Shown one piece after another: positions 1 through 5,877 of a stretch of 8,886 nucleotides of DNA (position 1 is its first letter; each line of letters starts with the position of its first letter). The notes under the pieces are model-generated. The model had not been told where the DNA came from. It was given only the letters and a program-made list of their open reading frames with translations, and did no database searches. Source of the stretch: Parachlamydiaceae bacterium (GTDB lineage: Bacteria > Chlamydiota > Chlamydiia > Chlamydiales > Parachlamydiaceae). A program made the translations under genes and the position numbers. The DNA is taken from NCBI GenBank assembly GCA_013817115.1, contig JACDDG010000080.1:1-8886 (forward strand), written 5' to 3'.

Positions 1-35
1 AAGCTTTAGGATTATCACCTCAAATCCTCAAAGCC

Positions 36-62
36 AAAAAAACAATCTTGTAAATTTCAAGA
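36..62 (-). terminator. Intrinsic terminator downstream of the small ORF remnant
   Basis: Read on the minus strand, a 5-bp stem (tcttg at 46-50 with caaga at 58-62) with a 7-nt loop is followed by TTG and a run of seven T (A-run 36-42 on the plus strand). This is the layout of a rho-independent terminator for transcription running leftwards, and it lies about 50 bp past the stop of the minus-strand ORF ending at 113. The stem is short and AT-rich, so efficiency is uncertain. Confidence 0.45.
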
Positions 63-112
63 TGTAGTGACGAGTAGGCCAAACTTTATCGTAGTTTTAG
101 GTGTATAAGCCG

Positions 113-298
113 TTAAACTTGGGCTAATATATTACAAGCTATAACTTTAAAGACGTCCTGAGGGAGTTCATGTAAAGACGAATTTTGATCCATAACATCA
201 GCTATTATCGCTAAAAATTGCGGCTGATACCTTATTGAATTTACGAAATGGTTAACATTTTTGGTTCCCTTGAATTGAGGGGCAGAATTCTTCAATCC
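113..298 (-). pseudogene. Short ORF of unknown function, probable gene remnant
   Basis: The frame is open on the minus strand from a stop at 371-373 down to the TAA at 113-115. The only convenient start is a TTG at 293-295, which gives 60 residues and has no clear Shine-Dalgarno sequence. Codons before that come from one arm of the inverted repeat 311-539, so the natural N-terminus may have been replaced or lost when the repeat arrived. The residues around 43-57 (ELPQDVFKVIACNIL) resemble the first helix of F-box-like segments found in many amoeba-symbiont proteins, but the stretch is too short to assign a domain. A terminator sits about 50 bp downstream, which supports a formerly transcribed gene. 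It could also be chance coding. Confidence 0.35.
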
Positions 299-310
299 TA
301 CTTCTTCATT

Positions 311-539
311 AGCAAGGCTTTGTCGCAGCTGTGGGGATAGAAAAGGGTCTCTGCCTCTTCTAAGGGCCCTTTAGGGGACTTCATTTTACGCCCCTAAAAA
401 CTAATAAAAAAATATTTGTGGCCCTAAAATGAAGCTGAAAAACTCCTTACACAGTTAATTTGGGGGAATTATAAAAGAAGTCCTCCTACAGGGAACAGAG
501 GTGCGTTTGCTATCCCCACAGCTGCGACGAACCCTTACT
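311..539. repeat. Nested imperfect inverted-repeat element, MITE-like
   Basis: The outer arms 311-340 and 510-539 are complementary at 27 of 30 positions, with a perfect 19-bp core (322-340 with 510-528). Inside, 379-388 pairs perfectly with 425-434, and the same left segment also nearly matches 472-482, so several folds compete. A further local stem is ttagggg 371-377 with cccctaa 391-397. No transposase gene and no credible long frame lies inside. No clear target-site duplication flanks the arms. A small non-autonomous mobile element or other dispersed intergenic repeat is the simplest reading; a structured RNA is possible. Confidence 0.6.
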
Positions 540-785
540 GTGGGACTGTGGGCTACAAAAAGATTTCAGGCTATGTTATTATCTGCATTACTTTTTATAA
601 ATTACATAAAAAAACATGTGATATGATGAGCTATGTTGCCACGTTTTTGCGTATTCTAACATCTCGATTGTGGTTAGGTGTTGAATGCCAGCTACGTTAA
701 CTCAACATCGAAATCGGAATGATGAGCTACATTTTGCTATGTTTTCTAAGGGCAGATTGTGTTTGACCCCTTGGTTATGAAATAT
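540..785. other. Gene-free stretch with no recognisable element
   Basis: I see no frame of useful length, tRNA or hairpin terminator here. The only structure is an 11-bp direct repeat, atgatgagcta, at 623-633 and 719-729, each followed by a related T-rich stretch, and a weak 6-bp inverted repeat (679-684 with 702-707). It may be decayed former coding sequence. Confidence 0.4.
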
Positions 786-817
786 CTGAGAGAGGCTTGA
801 CAGCAAACCTCTCTCAG
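786..817 (-). terminator. Hairpin terminator after the first 131-residue gene
   Basis: A perfect 10-bp stem (786-795 with 808-817) encloses a 12-nt loop and begins 8 bp beyond the stop codon of the minus-strand gene ending at 826. The following minus-strand sequence, ATATTTC, is only moderately T-rich, so it may work as an imperfect terminator or as a 3'-end stabilising hairpin. Confidence 0.6.
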
Positions 818-825
818 TAAATCAA

Positions 826-1221
826 CTACCAGCCGCTTAGAGCCAAAGCTGAAGCTGCATAAGTAACAGCGCCTCTAGCAAAACAAACTGCCGTTGCAGG
901 TGAAAACACGCCAATTGCAATATTAGCTATTGCTATTGCTGCTAGTGAAGGAGCTAATATCTTAAATTCCTCGTTAGCACGGGTTGGATCAATTATTTTT
1001 TCAGTAATAGGTTCAACCAAGGTCTTTTTCAAGAAATATGAAGCTGCACAAAAAAGCGCCGCAGCGACAGGATTGAATACAAATAAATTGATTTTCAAAG
1101 CTGTTCCTAATAAAGCTAAACCGGCGCCAACTGCTGCCATAACAAGAGTTTTAGGCACTGCTTCAATGGCTCTATTGAAAGAATTGGTGATAAAGGCTGC
1201 TGTAGTGTCAAAAAATGTCAT
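826..1221 (-). CDS. Small hydrophobic membrane protein, copy A of a tandem pair; candidate inclusion-membrane-type protein
   Basis: I do not recognise a named family for this 131-residue protein. It has four hydrophobic stretches, at about residues 25-42, 45-64, 88-106 and 108-129, arranged as two hairpins. A charged segment between the hairpins (65-87) contains KKTLVEP, and a short polar N-terminus carries no cleavable signal peptide. The first hairpin resembles the bilobed hydrophobic domain that defines chlamydial Inc proteins, but a second hairpin near the C-terminus is less typical, so this role is inference. The ATG is supported by AGGAG (1227-1231 on the plus strand) five bases upstream. 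It is about half identical (63 of 131 by eye, no gaps) to the gene at 1442-1837, with the FNPxAA and FCAA segments best conserved. A lineage-specific membrane protein is the safe description. Confidence 0.7.
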   Translation of the reverse strand: MTFFDTTAAFITNSFNRAIEAVPKTLVMAAVGAGLALLGTALKINLFVFNPVAAALFCAASYFLKKTLVEPITEKIIDPTRANEEFKILAPSLAAIAIANIAIGVFSPATAVCFARGAVTYAASALALSGW

Positions 1222-1321
1222 AGGGTCTCCTAAAAATAATGGATTTAAAAGTGCTGCACATTGGCAATTCCACGCATATGTAGAAAAGATTTATCAAATC
1301 CACAATAAGCTTTTAGGGGCA

Positions 1322-1350
1322 TGTTTACAAATTTAACAGATTTCTGTCAA
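1322..1350 (-). promoter_or_regulatory. Candidate sigma-70-type promoter for copy A
   Basis: On the minus strand a consensus TTGACA (tgtcaa at 1345-1350) is followed after 17 bp by TAAACA (1322-1327), which matches the -10 consensus at only three positions. It would start transcription about 95 bp before the ATG at 1221. The perfect -35 box is the main support. The same bases also form a 7-bp stem-loop, so the match may be coincidental. Confidence 0.35.
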
Positions 1351-1408
1351 CCCTTAATCGCAAATATTTTTTTTTGAAAAAGACAATTAGAAAACCAAAT
1401 GCGGCCAT

Positions 1409-1433
1409 AAAAAACTTAGCTGCATCTGGCTAA
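1409..1433 (-). terminator. Intrinsic terminator after the second 131-residue gene
   Basis: Read on the minus strand, TTAGC (1429-1433) pairs with GCTAA (1416-1420) around an 8-nt loop, followed by G and a run of six T (1409-1414 are A on the plus strand). It begins 8 bp beyond the stop codon of the gene ending at 1442. This suggests that the two tandem copies are separate transcription units, though a five-pair stem may allow read-through. Confidence 0.55.
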
Positions 1434-1441
1434 ATGATTCT

Positions 1442-1837
1442 TTAGAGGATGCTGAGGGAAAGAAGTGAAGCTGCATAAGTCATAGTCCCTTTAGCGAAAT
1501 CAACAGCCATTGAGGGGGCTATTACACCGATTGCATATTGTGATATTGCTAGGGTTATTACTAATGGTGCTAGCCGCTTAAAGTCGCCGTGAACTCTACT
1601 TGTGTCAACAAATTTTTGGCATAGTGGTTCAACAATTGTTTTTCTTAAAAAATGCGCCGCAGCACAAAATATACCCGCAGCTAATGGATTAAAAGCAAAG
1701 CAATGAACTTTTAAAGCAATTCCCGCCAAGGTTATTGCGGCACTAACTATTCCTATTACACCGCATTCAGGCAAGGCTTGAGTGGCCCTATTATAAAAAT
1801 TAACAAAAAGAGCTTTTGTGTTATCACCGATTGACAT
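1442..1837 (-). CDS. Small hydrophobic membrane protein, copy B of a tandem pair; candidate inclusion-membrane-type protein
   Basis: This is a 131-residue paralogue of the gene at 826-1221, with identical length and no gaps, so the two clearly arose by tandem duplication. Topology is the same: hydrophobic segments at about 26-43, 46-64, 88-106 and 108-130 with a charged linker containing RKTIVEP, no signal peptide and no cysteine lipobox. Conserved features in both copies are NRA near residue 16, the FxFNPxAA block at 47-54, FCAA at 57-60, DF/EF-K followed by LAP near 86-91, and TYAAS near 120. The ATG has AGGAG six bases upstream (1844-1848 on the plus strand). It has its own good promoter (1906-1934) and terminator. 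The function is unknown; a host-vacuole (Inc-like) or inner-membrane protein is possible. Confidence 0.7.
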   Translation of the reverse strand: MSIGDNTKALFVNFYNRATQALPECGVIGIVSAAITLAGIALKVHCFAFNPLAAGIFCAAAHFLRKTIVEPLCQKFVDTSRVHGDFKRLAPLVITLAISQYAIGVIAPSMAVDFAKGTMTYAASLLSLSIL

Positions 1838-1905
1838 TGGATTCTCCTAAAAATTATGAGTTAAAGTGCGTACATTAGGAATTTCTAAGTATTGCGTTTA
1901 AAAGC

Positions 1906-1934
1906 ATTATTCGATACAGCGGCAATAAAGTCAA
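1906..1934 (-). promoter_or_regulatory. Sigma-70-type promoter for copy B
   Basis: On the minus strand TTGACT (agtcaa at 1929-1934; five of six to consensus) is separated by exactly 17 bp from AATAAT (attatt at 1906-1911; five of six). Transcription would start near 1899, leaving a leader of about 60 nt before the ATG at 1837. This is the best conventional promoter in the window. Confidence 0.6.
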
Positions 1935-2031
1935 GACCTAGATTAACTTTTTATCTATGAAAAGAATAGATCCAAATATAAGTATTTGCACATTTTTCAA
2001 TCTGCTTCAAAAATATCTTCGCAATTTCCCT

Positions 2032-3228
2032 CTAAAAAATGTTTTTTAGCCAATGGCCCCAGGTACTTGTAAGATCTTCGGCTGCTAATAATGGGACAAC
2101 ATGTAGCAACATTCCGTCTCCAGTGGTGATTGTAATTTCACCAACACAATGCCCTGCAGATAATGGATAGGTGACATTTTTCCATTTTAGAGATGCATTT
2201 AACTCGGGCTCCTCTGCGGGATAAAATTCCATGCTAATCTCCCCCGCTACTGTCGTTTTTATGGCTTTAGAGGACCCTTCAGGGGCAAAGAGATAATTAG
2301 TTTCTCCGGCTTTGACTAATACACGCTTGACTTTAGGCTGATTAAAAGCGGCTTCAAAGAGTTTGGTTGCCTCTAAAAACATTTCTTGGCGCTCCGCACA
2401 TTTCAATAAAACAACTATCAACATTCGATTGCCTTGAACCGCAGCTGCAACTAATGTATTTTGGGCCAATGCAATATAACCTGTTTTAACTCCAATTGCT
2501 TTAGGGTAATAACATTTTCCGGGCTTGAGCAATCGGTTGGTTTGCACGATTACTGAAGCTTGTTGCTTGTTTGTTTTAGGGCGAACGTATCTTGTGGTTG
2601 AAACGATTTTGCGAAATAACGGATTTCTCATGGCATGGGACGTTAAAATAGCCATATCGTAAGCTGTTGTCACATGATTCGGATGGTAAAGTCCATGTGG
2701 ATTATAAAATGTTGTCTGATGGCACCCTGTACGTTTTAAAAAAGCATTCAATTGTTCAATAAAATTAGGAATTGAACCTCCGACTGAATCAGCAATCACA
2801 TTCGCAGCATCATTTGCAGAAGCAACAAGCATTGCATAGAGCAGGTCTCGAAAAAGAATTTCTTCTCCAGATTTCAATCCTATGTTAGACCCTCCCGGCT
2901 CTAGCCAATAGGCAGGCAAACTATATTTAGAACGTTTTTTTGCTTCGGATGAGACTGAGCCTAAAGCTTCTTTATTAACAGTCACTGAGATTAGTAATTT
3001 ATCGGCTGCAATTTCTAAAGCGTAAGCTGCTGTCGCTATTTTAGTGATACTGGCTGGATAAAGTGGTTTCTTAGAATTTTTTTCATAGAGAATTGCTCCG
3101 GTAGATGCATTCATCAATATGGCAGCCTCAGCTTGAACGGTAATATTTATCGCTTCAGCAGATAAATTTGCCCTAACAGAAATATTTATTCCAATAATGC
3201 AAACAAAAAGAAAAATCGATCTAACCAT
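2032..3228 (-). CDS. dacF: D-alanyl-D-alanine carboxypeptidase, PBP5 family (DacA/DacF type)
   Basis: This serine DD-carboxypeptidase removes the terminal D-alanine of peptidoglycan stem peptides in the periplasm. The three active-site motifs of the PBP5 family are all present: SxxK as S60-I-T-K63 within ASITKIA, SxN as S137-A-N139, and KTG as K248-T-G250. An N-terminal hydrophobic stretch (about residues 3-20) is a signal peptide or anchor. The region after about 295 fits the beta-rich C-terminal domain of the family. Of two possible starts, the TTG at 3270 has no placed ribosome-binding site, while the ATG at 3228 has AGGA five bases upstream, so a 398-residue product is preferred. A long palindrome (3274-3429) lies immediately upstream. 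I see no obvious terminator after the stop. Chlamydiae keep peptidoglycan enzymes for division, which fits. The symbol follows the Chlamydia naming as I remember it. Confidence 0.9.
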   Translation of the reverse strand: MVRSIFLFVCIIGINISVRANLSAEAINITVQAEAAILMNASTGAILYEKNSKKPLYPASITKIATAAYALEIAADKLLISVTVNKEALGSVSSEAKKRSKYSLPAYWLEPGGSNIGLKSGEEILFRDLLYAMLVASANDAANVIADSVGGSIPNFIEQLNAFLKRTGCHQTTFYNPHGLYHPNHVTTAYDMAILTSHAMRNPLFRKIVSTTRYVRPKTNKQQASVIVQTNRLLKPGKCYYPKAIGVKTGYIALAQNTLVAAAVQGNRMLIVVLLKCAERQEMFLEATKLFEAAFNQPKVKRVLVKAGETNYLFAPEGSSKAIKTTVAGEISMEFYPAEEPELNASLKWKNVTYPLSAGHCVGEITITTGDGMLLHVVPLLAAEDLTSTWGHWLKNIF

Positions 3229-3273
3229 TTTTATCCTTTGGAGTTTGTGCAACCGCTTATGGTTACACAACCT

Positions 3274-3429
3274 TTATACCGAAGAGCGTCTAAATTTTGG
3301 GTTTTGGCAAAGAGAAAGCTCCCGCGATTAAGCGATCAAAAACGACCCCATATTATAATATTGGGTCATTTTTGATCGCTTAATTCCGGGGCTTTATCAA
3401 AGCCAAAATTTGAACGCTCTTCGGTATAA
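3274..3429. repeat. Long palindromic element, about 156 bp, between dacF and the next gene
   Basis: The ends 3274-3288 and 3415-3429 are perfect 15-bp inverted repeats (ttataccgaagagcg). Complementarity continues inwards: 3327-3342 matches 3369-3384 perfectly, and the centre 3351-3360 (tattataata) is itself a perfect palindrome. The left arm is about 8 bp longer because of an internal partial duplication of ttttgg. Both ends read outwards as TATAAA or TATAAT, which could act as -10 boxes, but no -35 boxes are spaced to match. It carries no frame. A MITE-like element with TA at its ends, or a large cruciform or enhancer-type regulatory site, are the main alternatives. Confidence 0.75.
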
Positions 3430-3537
3430 TATTTTCCCTTACCTTTATGTACAGAGCCATCATAACATTCGCTCCTGAAGAAATGCAAGATAAATGAAAA
3501 ACTTAAATTTAGTTAAAGAAAGAAAGAAAAAAAGAAG

Positions 3538-3553
3538 TGGCACAAAAATTGCA
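3538..3553 (+). promoter_or_regulatory. Sigma-54 (-24/-12) type promoter motif
   Basis: The sequence reads TGGCAC, five A, TTGCA, with the required 10 bp between the GG (3539-3540) and the GC (3551-3552). This matches the RpoN consensus TGGCACG-N4-TTGCW at every invariant position except the G after CAC. Transcription would start near 3564 and run into the plus-strand gene at 3693. Chlamydiae are known to encode sigma-54 with an AtoC-type activator; that it is used here is inference. Confidence 0.5.
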
Positions 3554-3653
3554 GTTTTCATTTCTAATCTAGCAATCGGAGATTAAATTATTAGTTTAGC
3601 TTAAATTTATTTAAATTATAGAAGCAAACAGACATAATTAGTATAAAATACTG

Positions 3654-3659
3654 TATAAT
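3654..3659 (+). promoter_or_regulatory. Perfect -10 box (TATAAT) before the 145-codon gene
   Basis: TATAAT matches the sigma-70 consensus completely but has no well-spaced -35 box; the nearest is CAGACA with a 19-bp spacer. If used, transcription would begin at about 3666, which is the first in-frame ATG. That favours the second ATG at 3693, which has a ribosome-binding site. Confidence 0.35.
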
Positions 3660-3692
3660 GAGTATATGGACGATCTATACGGAGAGATAATC

Positions 3693-4130
3693 ATGGAACA
3701 AAATCCATTATTTTTAGAAGATTTCTACAAAAAATATACAAATGATCTTCCCAGCTGGTTACCCGAAGGAGTCATCGACGTCGATCTCGCATTACTTCAT
3801 CGACTTGGGATTTTAAAACATCATACGGAAACAAAAGATCATTTTAGTCTTACCCGCTACTTCCATGTATCTGAATCGCTAGAAAAAATTACTCTTATAA
3901 ATGAACAGTTTGTGATTTGGATTGTGCCAGAAAAAGTAGATGATGTTCCCACAACTTATACTCTAGTATGTTTAAATCGCCCTAAAGGTCCGCAGCTAGA
4001 ATTAGCTTTCTGCACATGGGGGATTTATAACTCATCGCGATTGGTTTTAAGAGTTCTTGAGAAATTTCTATTTGAAATTCAAGAAACAGAAGATCTTCTC
4101 ACTTCCCTAAAGAAAGAGGCTCGTCACTAG
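3693..4130 (+). CDS. Conserved-type hypothetical protein, 145 residues
   Basis: I do not recognise a domain. The product is a soluble, rather acidic protein with no signal peptide, membrane segment or cysteine cluster. It starts with a helical, aromatic-rich N-terminus (about residues 1-45), continues with strand-like segments (FVIWIVP, TYTLVCLNRP, LELAFCTWG), and ends in a charged helix rich in E and K. The size and layout recall small secretion chaperones, but there is no diagnostic motif. Two in-frame starts exist. The ATG at 3666 lacks a Shine-Dalgarno sequence, whereas the ATG at 3693 has GGAGAG with 8 bases between GGAG and the start, so the shorter form is chosen. A sigma-54-like motif and a TATAAT lie upstream. 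The 3' end overlaps the convergent LptE-like gene by 32 bp. The position next to dacF suggests equivalence to the hypothetical gene CT550 of Chlamydia, from memory only. Confidence 0.7.
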   Translation: MEQNPLFLEDFYKKYTNDLPSWLPEGVIDVDLALLHRLGILKHHTETKDHFSLTRYFHVSESLEKITLINEQFVIWIVPEKVDDVPTTYTLVCLNRPKGPQLELAFCTWGIYNSSRLVLRVLEKFLFEIQETEDLLTSLKKEARH

Positions 4131-4758
4131 CGGATGTAGGATTTTCTTCACTAATAACTTCTGCTGAAATAGTGATATACTCCACAATTTTTTGCGCTAA
4201 ACGTCGATTCAAAGGATGGCGAGCTGCTGCAAAAGCTGAATCTGCATCTGACAACTGCCCCAATGAAAATACGTTTGAATCATGGCGTGTTGCATTATAT
4301 TCATGATCGAAATCAATTGATGCAGACAATATTACCGTTGGAATTACACTACACATTGTCGTGGCATTAACCAAGGAAACTTCGGCTTTGGCTATTGAAC
4401 GGGTCTCCGCAGGTATGATTGATCGCTTATATTTTTTTCCATGAACATGTTCGTATCTAAAGCCTATATTGTCATCCTCCACACCAATTAGTTTTACAAT
4501 GAGAGCCAATTGCCCGTTTTCAGTACGATGTTCAAAAGGAGAACATGTTACAATTTCGTGAACAATTGCGTTAGTTAAATCACCATCCTCATCTCCGTAA
4601 ACATAGGGAACCGATAATGTCATAAAGCGGGAAGAGTTCTTTCCATATCCTGGGCGATACCCACAAGAAGAGAAGGTAAAAAGGGTGGCGACTAGAAGCA
4701 GCAAAGTAGAGTGCCATAAAAAATGTGATGATTGCTTTGGCACTCTTCCTTGCTTCAT
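4099..4758 (-). CDS. lptE: LptE-like lipopolysaccharide-assembly lipoprotein
   Basis: The 219-residue product has a basic N-terminus, a hydrophobic core at about residues 14-29 and a lipobox ending in F29-S-S-C32. C32 is therefore the predicted lipidated cysteine. It is followed at once by GYRPG, the CGYR/CGYH-type opening typical of LptE, the lipoprotein that plugs and helps assemble LptD for LPS delivery to the outer membrane. The rest is strand-rich with a C-terminal helix (residues about 178-202), and the length is in the family range. The lipobox has F rather than L at -3. The start is 3 bp after the stop of the upstream BamD-like gene and has no strong ribosome-binding site, so translational coupling in an operon is likely. 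The 3' end overlaps the plus-strand gene ending at 4130 by 32 bp. Another small outer-membrane lipoprotein family is possible. Confidence 0.6.
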   Translation of the reverse strand: MKQGRVPKQSSHFLWHSTLLLLVATLFTFSSCGYRPGYGKNSSRFMTLSVPYVYGDEDGDLTNAIVHEIVTCSPFEHRTENGQLALIVKLIGVEDDNIGFRYEHVHGKKYKRSIIPAETRSIAKAEVSLVNATTMCSVIPTVILSASIDFDHEYNATRHDSNVFSLGQLSDADSAFAAARHPLNRRLAQKIVEYITISAEVISEENPTSASDEPLSLGK

Positions 4759-4761
4759 GAA

Positions 4762-5838
4762 CTACTGAATCCAATTAATTAATGATCTTTGGTTTTCGGA
4801 TTCTTCGCCGTCATCAAGTTGCATAACCCTCTGTTGATTCATCAGATTTTCAGATTCTTTACAAGATTCCTCCTGTGGGATTTCATAACCGAGCCGAGCT
4901 AAACAAGTTTTGCAAAAATTTGCAATTTCTGTTTCAGGAAACTGAATAATAGCGGTACGGAAGTAAAGAATAGAAGCTCTGGGGTAGCCAATTTTTTTAT
5001 AAAAAAGACCTGTCTCGTAAAGCCCTCTGGCGTAGACTTCTTTAATAGCAAGCACTCCCCTTTCAGCTTCCGCTAAACGTTCTTCCCGCGGAAAGGCTAA
5101 AGCAAAACGGCGCGCATTGATTTCTGCAAAAGCCAAAAGATCGGAATTCTGAAATTCCCACTTAGCTTGATCGAGATAGACACGGTTGATCATTAGATAG
5201 CTTTCTGGAGTTAGTTCATGTTTTGGGAATCGTCTAATAATCATCTGGAAACTTTCAACCGCTTCATTATACTGGCGTTGTGACCAATGCATGAGAGCTT
5301 TTGAGAAAAGAGCTTGTACAGCAATTTCAGAAATTGGAACTACAGCGATGATTTCTTCATAAATTTTGATAGCATTGTTTTCAGCTGAAGCCCATTTGGG
5401 AAGTTGCCTTGTTCCTAGCAAACGACGGCGCGCACCATAGCGAAATTTTTCAGCAATTGCAAACTTATATTCTATAGCCACTTCAAATAGCTCTGGATTG
5501 CTTTTACCTTCCAGATAGTCGGAAAAAGCTTGGTCAGCGAGGTCGTATTCATCCATGTTGTAATTAGCAACCCCCTGGTAGAAAGCTGCTTCCTGGCCAT
5601 AGGGTGAGAGTGGGAAATTTGCTGCGGCGATTCCAAATTGGCGTCCAGCTGTATGCCAGTCTTGAGCGCTTAGAGCCGCTACACCGGCATTGTAGTGTTC
5701 TTCTAGTGACATTGTAGCACAAAGTTTTGCGTCTACAATTTTACCATCTTTAAAAGTATAAGCTGCTTCTAAAGGCAACGTTAAGGCTGCAAAGGTCATT
5801 AGACCTGCCAGCGAGAATGAAATCGTTTTTTTTATCAT
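4762..5838 (-). CDS. BamD/YfiO-like TPR protein, exported
   Basis: This gives 358 residues from the second of two adjacent ATG codons; AGG lies five bases before it but only two bases before the first ATG (5841). A signal peptide ends near LPLEA, about residue 25. Repeated tetratricopeptide-like helices follow: residues about 47-110 (HYNAGVAALSAQDW through FSDYL), 155-205 and 270-320 (YETGLFYKKIGYPRA, then FPETEIA). The order and the C-terminal pair resemble BamD, the outer-membrane protein assembly factor. Unlike classical BamD there is no lipobox cysteine after the signal peptide, so it may be a soluble periplasmic protein, and a CpoB-like or other TPR role is possible. The polar, acidic tail after about 322 is longer than usual. 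It forms an operon with the LptE-like gene 3 bp downstream. Confidence 0.65.
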   Translation of the reverse strand: MIKKTISFSLAGLMTFAALTLPLEAAYTFKDGKIVDAKLCATMSLEEHYNAGVAALSAQDWHTAGRQFGIAAANFPLSPYGQEAAFYQGVANYNMDEYDLADQAFSDYLEGKSNPELFEVAIEYKFAIAEKFRYGARRRLLGTRQLPKWASAENNAIKIYEEIIAVVPISEIAVQALFSKALMHWSQRQYNEAVESFQMIIRRFPKHELTPESYLMINRVYLDQAKWEFQNSDLLAFAEINARRFALAFPREERLAEAERGVLAIKEVYARGLYETGLFYKKIGYPRASILYFRTAIIQFPETEIANFCKTCLARLGYEIPQEESCKESENLMNQQRVMQLDDGEESENQRSLINWIQ

Positions 5839-5877
5839 CATAGCCTAATGTGTATCAGTGGAATCAAAAGTTTAGCT

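Noticed and set aside
510..528. Possible DnaA boxes in the inverted repeat (tatccccaca and its complement)
   Set aside because: The sequence has an extra C compared with TTATNCACA and occurs only as the two arms of the repeat, so a replication origin is not supported.
660..720. tRNA-like stretch near ggttaggtgttgaatgccagc
   Set aside because: No acceptor stem, anticodon arm or T-loop consensus can be formed around it.
1073..1336. Plus-strand open frame of 87 codons
   Set aside because: It lies antisense over the first 131-residue gene and its leader, has no ribosome-binding site, and its composition follows from the opposite strand.
1953..1971. 6-bp stem-loop (atctat/atagat) after dacF as its terminator
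   Set aside because: On the minus strand it is followed by A residues rather than T, and it lies about 60 bp after the stop codon.
4589..4774. Minus-strand open frame of 61 codons
   Set aside because: It overlaps the LptE-like gene in another frame on the same strand, including its signal peptide region, and has no recognisable features.
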